Below, piece by piece: positions 5,072 through 6,473 of a stretch of DNA of 6,473 nt. The stretch lies in assembly GCA_002771355.1 (NCBI GenBank), contig PCSU01000063.1, forward strand, positions 1 to 6,473. The letters are read 5' to 3'. Origin of the DNA: a candidate division WWE3 bacterium CG22_combo_CG10-13_8_21_14_all_39_12. Lineage in GTDB: Bacteria; Patescibacteriota; 4484-211; GCA-002791395. The notes beneath the pieces are model-generated. The model did not search any database. It saw only the letters and a program-made list of their open reading frames with translations, and had not been told where the DNA came from. Position 1 is the first letter of the stretch. Each line of letters begins with the position of its first letter. The translations under genes and the position numbers were made by a program.

Positions 5072-5605
5072 TTACGGACACACTCGACTAAATGCAAGCG
5101 TTTCTCTAATATCATCCCCATTTCCAAAAATCCCATCAGGACCAACTGAAACAATGTAGTCTTGCCGACAAGGAGGAAACCCTGGCTCATACTCATTTTC
5201 GTCCATTAAATACGGACTACCCCACGGATCACGAATATTGTCGGCAAGGTTAGTGACAACACCTCTTGTTGCTTCTTCAATTTTTGTAATAGAATCCTGG
5301 GCATCAACATAACACGCGTGAGTGGTGTCAATATTTCTCAGGTCAATCCCACCGGTACACACGCCACAGACAGTACAATAATCTCCCGTAATTTCACCAA
5401 GATACAGACCAGTATCAATTTGAGCTATGCGAATAGTGTCTTTAAGTTCCTTAAGATATGACGTTACCTCAGCCTCCTGAGCACGAGTAATTGAGCCCGA
5501 AAAATTGACAATCCCGATTCCCGACAAAATCCCAATAATCGCTATAACAACCATAAGCTCAATTAACGTAAACGCAGAAAATGATGTTGGGGACGGATTT
5601 TTCAT
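5072..5605 (-). CDS. Type IV pilin / GspG-like pseudopilin, second of the cluster
   Basis: A 177-residue prepilin with leader MKNPSPTSFSA and signature FTLIELMVVIAIIG (12-25), Glu16 being mature position 5. Residues 126-132 (DPWGSPY) and 155-166 (GPDGIFGNGDDI) match the C-terminal pattern of GspG-type major pseudopilins, where the acidic loop binds calcium and stabilises the subunit. This suggests a secretion-type or mixed pilus subunit. Six cysteines are present, including a tight C-x2-C-x2-C at 77, 80 and 83. The ATG is preceded by a TAAATT hexamer 7 nt upstream. The gene starts 42 nt after the preceding pilin and ends 2 nt before the next. GspG-like versus ordinary CPR pilin cannot be settled without alignment. 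Confidence 0.84.
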   Translation of the reverse strand: MKNPSPTSFSAFTLIELMVVIAIIGILSGIGIVNFSGSITRAQEAEVTSYLKELKDTIRIAQIDTGLYLGEITGDYCTVCGVCTGGIDLRNIDTTHACYVDAQDSITKIEEATRGVVTNLADNIRDPWGSPYLMDENEYEPGFPPCRQDYIVSVGPDGIFGNGDDIRETLAFSRVCP

Positions 5606-5612
5606 ATCTATA

Positions 5613-5621
5613 AATTTAGCA
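5613..5621 (-). promoter_or_regulatory. Possible extended -10 before the second pilin gene
   Basis: The minus strand reads TGCTAAATT, an extended -10 with hexamer TAAATT (5613-5618), 7 nt before the ATG at 5605. The predicted transcript would begin about 1 nt before the start codon. The -35 region is poor, and the gene may simply be read from upstream. Confidence 0.35.
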
Positions 5622-5647
5622 CAATGAAACTCAGTTGAATAGGGAAC

Positions 5648-6226
5648 TTAATGACTAAATTTTCCATCCGCATCTGCGCACGAACTTGTTGCATCCACAT
5701 CACACGCCGCATTGGTGACTGCGTAATTTTTGCCATATCGCGAAACAACACCATTACTTCCGGTACCATTACATACTTTTTGTGCATCTGCAGTATCTTC
5801 GGCTGTAGGATTTTCTAGTGTTGCAGAAATTGAATACACTGTTCCACCTTCGCAAATATAAATCATATAACCTGGATTTTGCTGGGGATCATCAATAAGT
5901 GGTCGTTCTAAAAAGCCCTCTTCAAACAACCCACGGGTTACTGCACGCTCATAATAGGTCGTTGGCCCTGATTCATACCCCATCCACCCACACCCACACT
6001 TAGTTGCACTCCAGCCTGCTCCAAATTGATCAAGCCGATATGTGCCATATTTAAGGTAATACCGGTCTAGAGCTTTTGATATTTCAGCTAAATCAGACCG
6101 ACGTTTTGTATCCCGCGTTTTTGAAATTGCGCTGTCATACGAAGAAATTCCCAGGCTTGCTAGAACACCAATGATAACGATTACAACTAAAAGTTCAATG
6201 AGAGTAAATCCGTTTTTGTTTGTCAT
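5648..6226 (-). CDS. Type IV pilin, first of the cluster (possible major pilin)
   Basis: A 192-residue prepilin with a very short leader (MTNKNG) and the canonical cleavage pattern G6|FTLIELLVVIVIIG, with Glu11 as mature position 5. It is the only one of the three with Gly at -1. The N-terminal helix continues as KTRDTKRRSDLAEISKALDR, then YYLKYGTYR. The globular domain has six cysteines (77, 79, 125, 152, 175, 183), CGCGW at 77-81, YSISATLENP (131-140) and a C-terminal DADGKFSH. Pilins form the shaft or tip of type IV filaments on the cell surface. The ATG lies 5 nt after the stop of the small membrane protein gene. TATAAT occurs 8 nt before the ATG, overlapping that gene's last codons, so both co-transcription and a separate leaderless start are possible. 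No pilin peptidase, ATPase or PilC gene is visible here. Confidence 0.87.
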   Translation of the reverse strand: MTNKNGFTLIELLVVIVIIGVLASLGISSYDSAISKTRDTKRRSDLAEISKALDRYYLKYGTYRLDQFGAGWSATKCGCGWMGYESGPTTYYERAVTRGLFEEGFLERPLIDDPQQNPGYMIYICEGGTVYSISATLENPTAEDTADAQKVCNGTGSNGVVSRYGKNYAVTNAACDVDATSSCADADGKFSH

Positions 6227-6231
6227 ATTAG

Positions 6232-6402
6232 TTAATTATATGGTTGCTCGGCATTAATAAGGTCAGTACTCGGTTGGGTAATAGATGAACCTGACTGCTT
6301 ATACATGAGGGCAATAAATACTATTCCCACTATTAAAATAACAATAAGAACATAGTTTGCTATTGCACGATTACCAGTCATGCGCTCAACAAAATCTAAC
6401 AT
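6232..6402 (-). CDS. Small single-pass membrane protein heading the pilin cluster (56 residues)
   Basis: An ATG at 6402 opens a 56-codon frame ending in TAA at 6232. The product has a short cytoplasmic-type start (MLDFVERMTGNRAIAN), one hydrophobic helix at about 17-33 (YVLIVILIVGIVFIALM), a basic stop-transfer residue (Lys35) and a polar tail rich in Ser, Thr, Asn and Gln. The coding case rests on the clean membrane pattern, the 5-nt gap to the pilin gene on the same strand and the absence of other explanations for the DNA. No family was recognised. It lacks a prepilin motif, so it is not a pilin, but could be a pilus assembly accessory. No Shine-Dalgarno site or clear promoter precedes the ATG. 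Confidence 0.65.
   Translation of the reverse strand: MLDFVERMTGNRAIANYVLIVILIVGIVFIALMYKQSGSSITQPSTDLINAEQPYN
6235..6240 (-). promoter_or_regulatory. Consensus -10 hexamer before the first pilin gene
   Basis: The minus strand reads TATAAT, 8 nt before the pilin ATG at 6226, the same distance as at the DUF389 gene. It coincides with the Tyr and Asn codons that end the small membrane protein. No convincing -35 element is found 16 to 18 bp upstream. Confidence 0.5.
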
Positions 6403-6473
6403 GTATGGGTCTAGGAAACATTAGGGTGGTATAGTTAGCCGAAGAGGCTGCCATAATAATGAAAAACAAGTAC
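6403..6473. other. Right-edge intergenic stretch with a small hairpin and a possible plus-strand gene start
   Basis: No complete gene is visible. AGCC (6437-6440) and GGCT (6446-6449) form a small hairpin. On the plus strand TGGTATAGT (6427-6435) resembles an extended -10, and an ATG at 6459 opens five codons (MKNKY) to the edge, which could be a gene divergent from the pilin cluster. On the minus strand short open frames enter from the edge and end before the small membrane protein gene. The sequence is too short to choose. Confidence 0.3.

Noticed and set aside
5070..5081. GTG start for the third pilin
   Set aside because: It would overlap the previous pilin gene by 10 nt and has no ribosome binding site. 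The ATG at 5069 is 2 nt after the stop and gives a leader equal in length to that of the second pilin.
4960..6215. Similar stretches of about 45 nt in the three pilin genes as DNA repeats
   Set aside because: The similarity is explained by the shared FTLIEL signature and hydrophobic helix, and is diverged at synonymous sites.
1..6473. CRISPR array, toxin-antitoxin pair, restriction system or phage module
   Set aside because: No regular spaced repeats and no proteins of these families were found on either strand.

Overview
The window looks like a piece of a small AT-rich bacterial genome, most likely Candidate Phyla Radiation (Patescibacteria), perhaps Microgenomates-like. This placement is by gene content and style only: short FTLIEL-type pilins, a cupredoxin remnant with a DPHPHH motif, two GalU-like proteins in tandem, a short membrane-anchored lysozyme-fold protein, and almost no Shine-Dalgarno sites. 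TGA ends two genes (1466-1468 and 3077-3079), so the UGA-as-glycine code of Gracilibacteria and Absconditabacteria is unlikely.

Left edge (1-509). The 5' end of an IS3-family insertion sequence reads leftward out of the window, with its terminal repeat, a perfect Shine-Dalgarno site and the first 34 codons of orfA. It sits in the 5' part of a plus-strand cupredoxin gene. What remains of that gene (158-509) has lost its export signal and several residues at the usual ligand positions.

Plus strand (522-2443). Two paralogous GalU-like nucleotidyltransferase genes follow, each with its own promoter. The promoters match each other (TTGCAC, 17 bp, TACAAT) and both lie 9 nt before the ATG, which predicts leaderless mRNAs. 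The first protein has a near-standard signature and the second a diverged one. Both should act in nucleotide-sugar supply for cell-surface glycans. A hairpin terminator at 2402-2443 contains the stop codon of the second gene and reaches the stop codon of the convergent gene.

Minus strand (2442-6402, transcribed right to left). The order is a 56-residue single-pass membrane protein, three type IV pilin-like proteins, tRNA-Val(UAC), a structured non-coding stretch, a DUF389 membrane protein, and a lysozyme-like wall hydrolase whose start overlaps the DUF389 stop by 4 nt. The pilins carry even numbers of cysteines and two have acidic, possibly calcium-binding loops, so they are probably exported and stabilised by disulfides or metal. 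Several minus-strand genes also have a -10-like hexamer 7 or 8 nt before the ATG, so leaderless initiation may be the local norm. The insertion sequence, with its strong Shine-Dalgarno site, is the exception.

The window holds no clear new defence system, CRISPR array or phage module. The points most worth following are the leaderless promoter layout, the paired GalU-like genes with altered motifs, the pilin cluster with its small membrane protein, and the hairpin-rich DNA after the tRNA.
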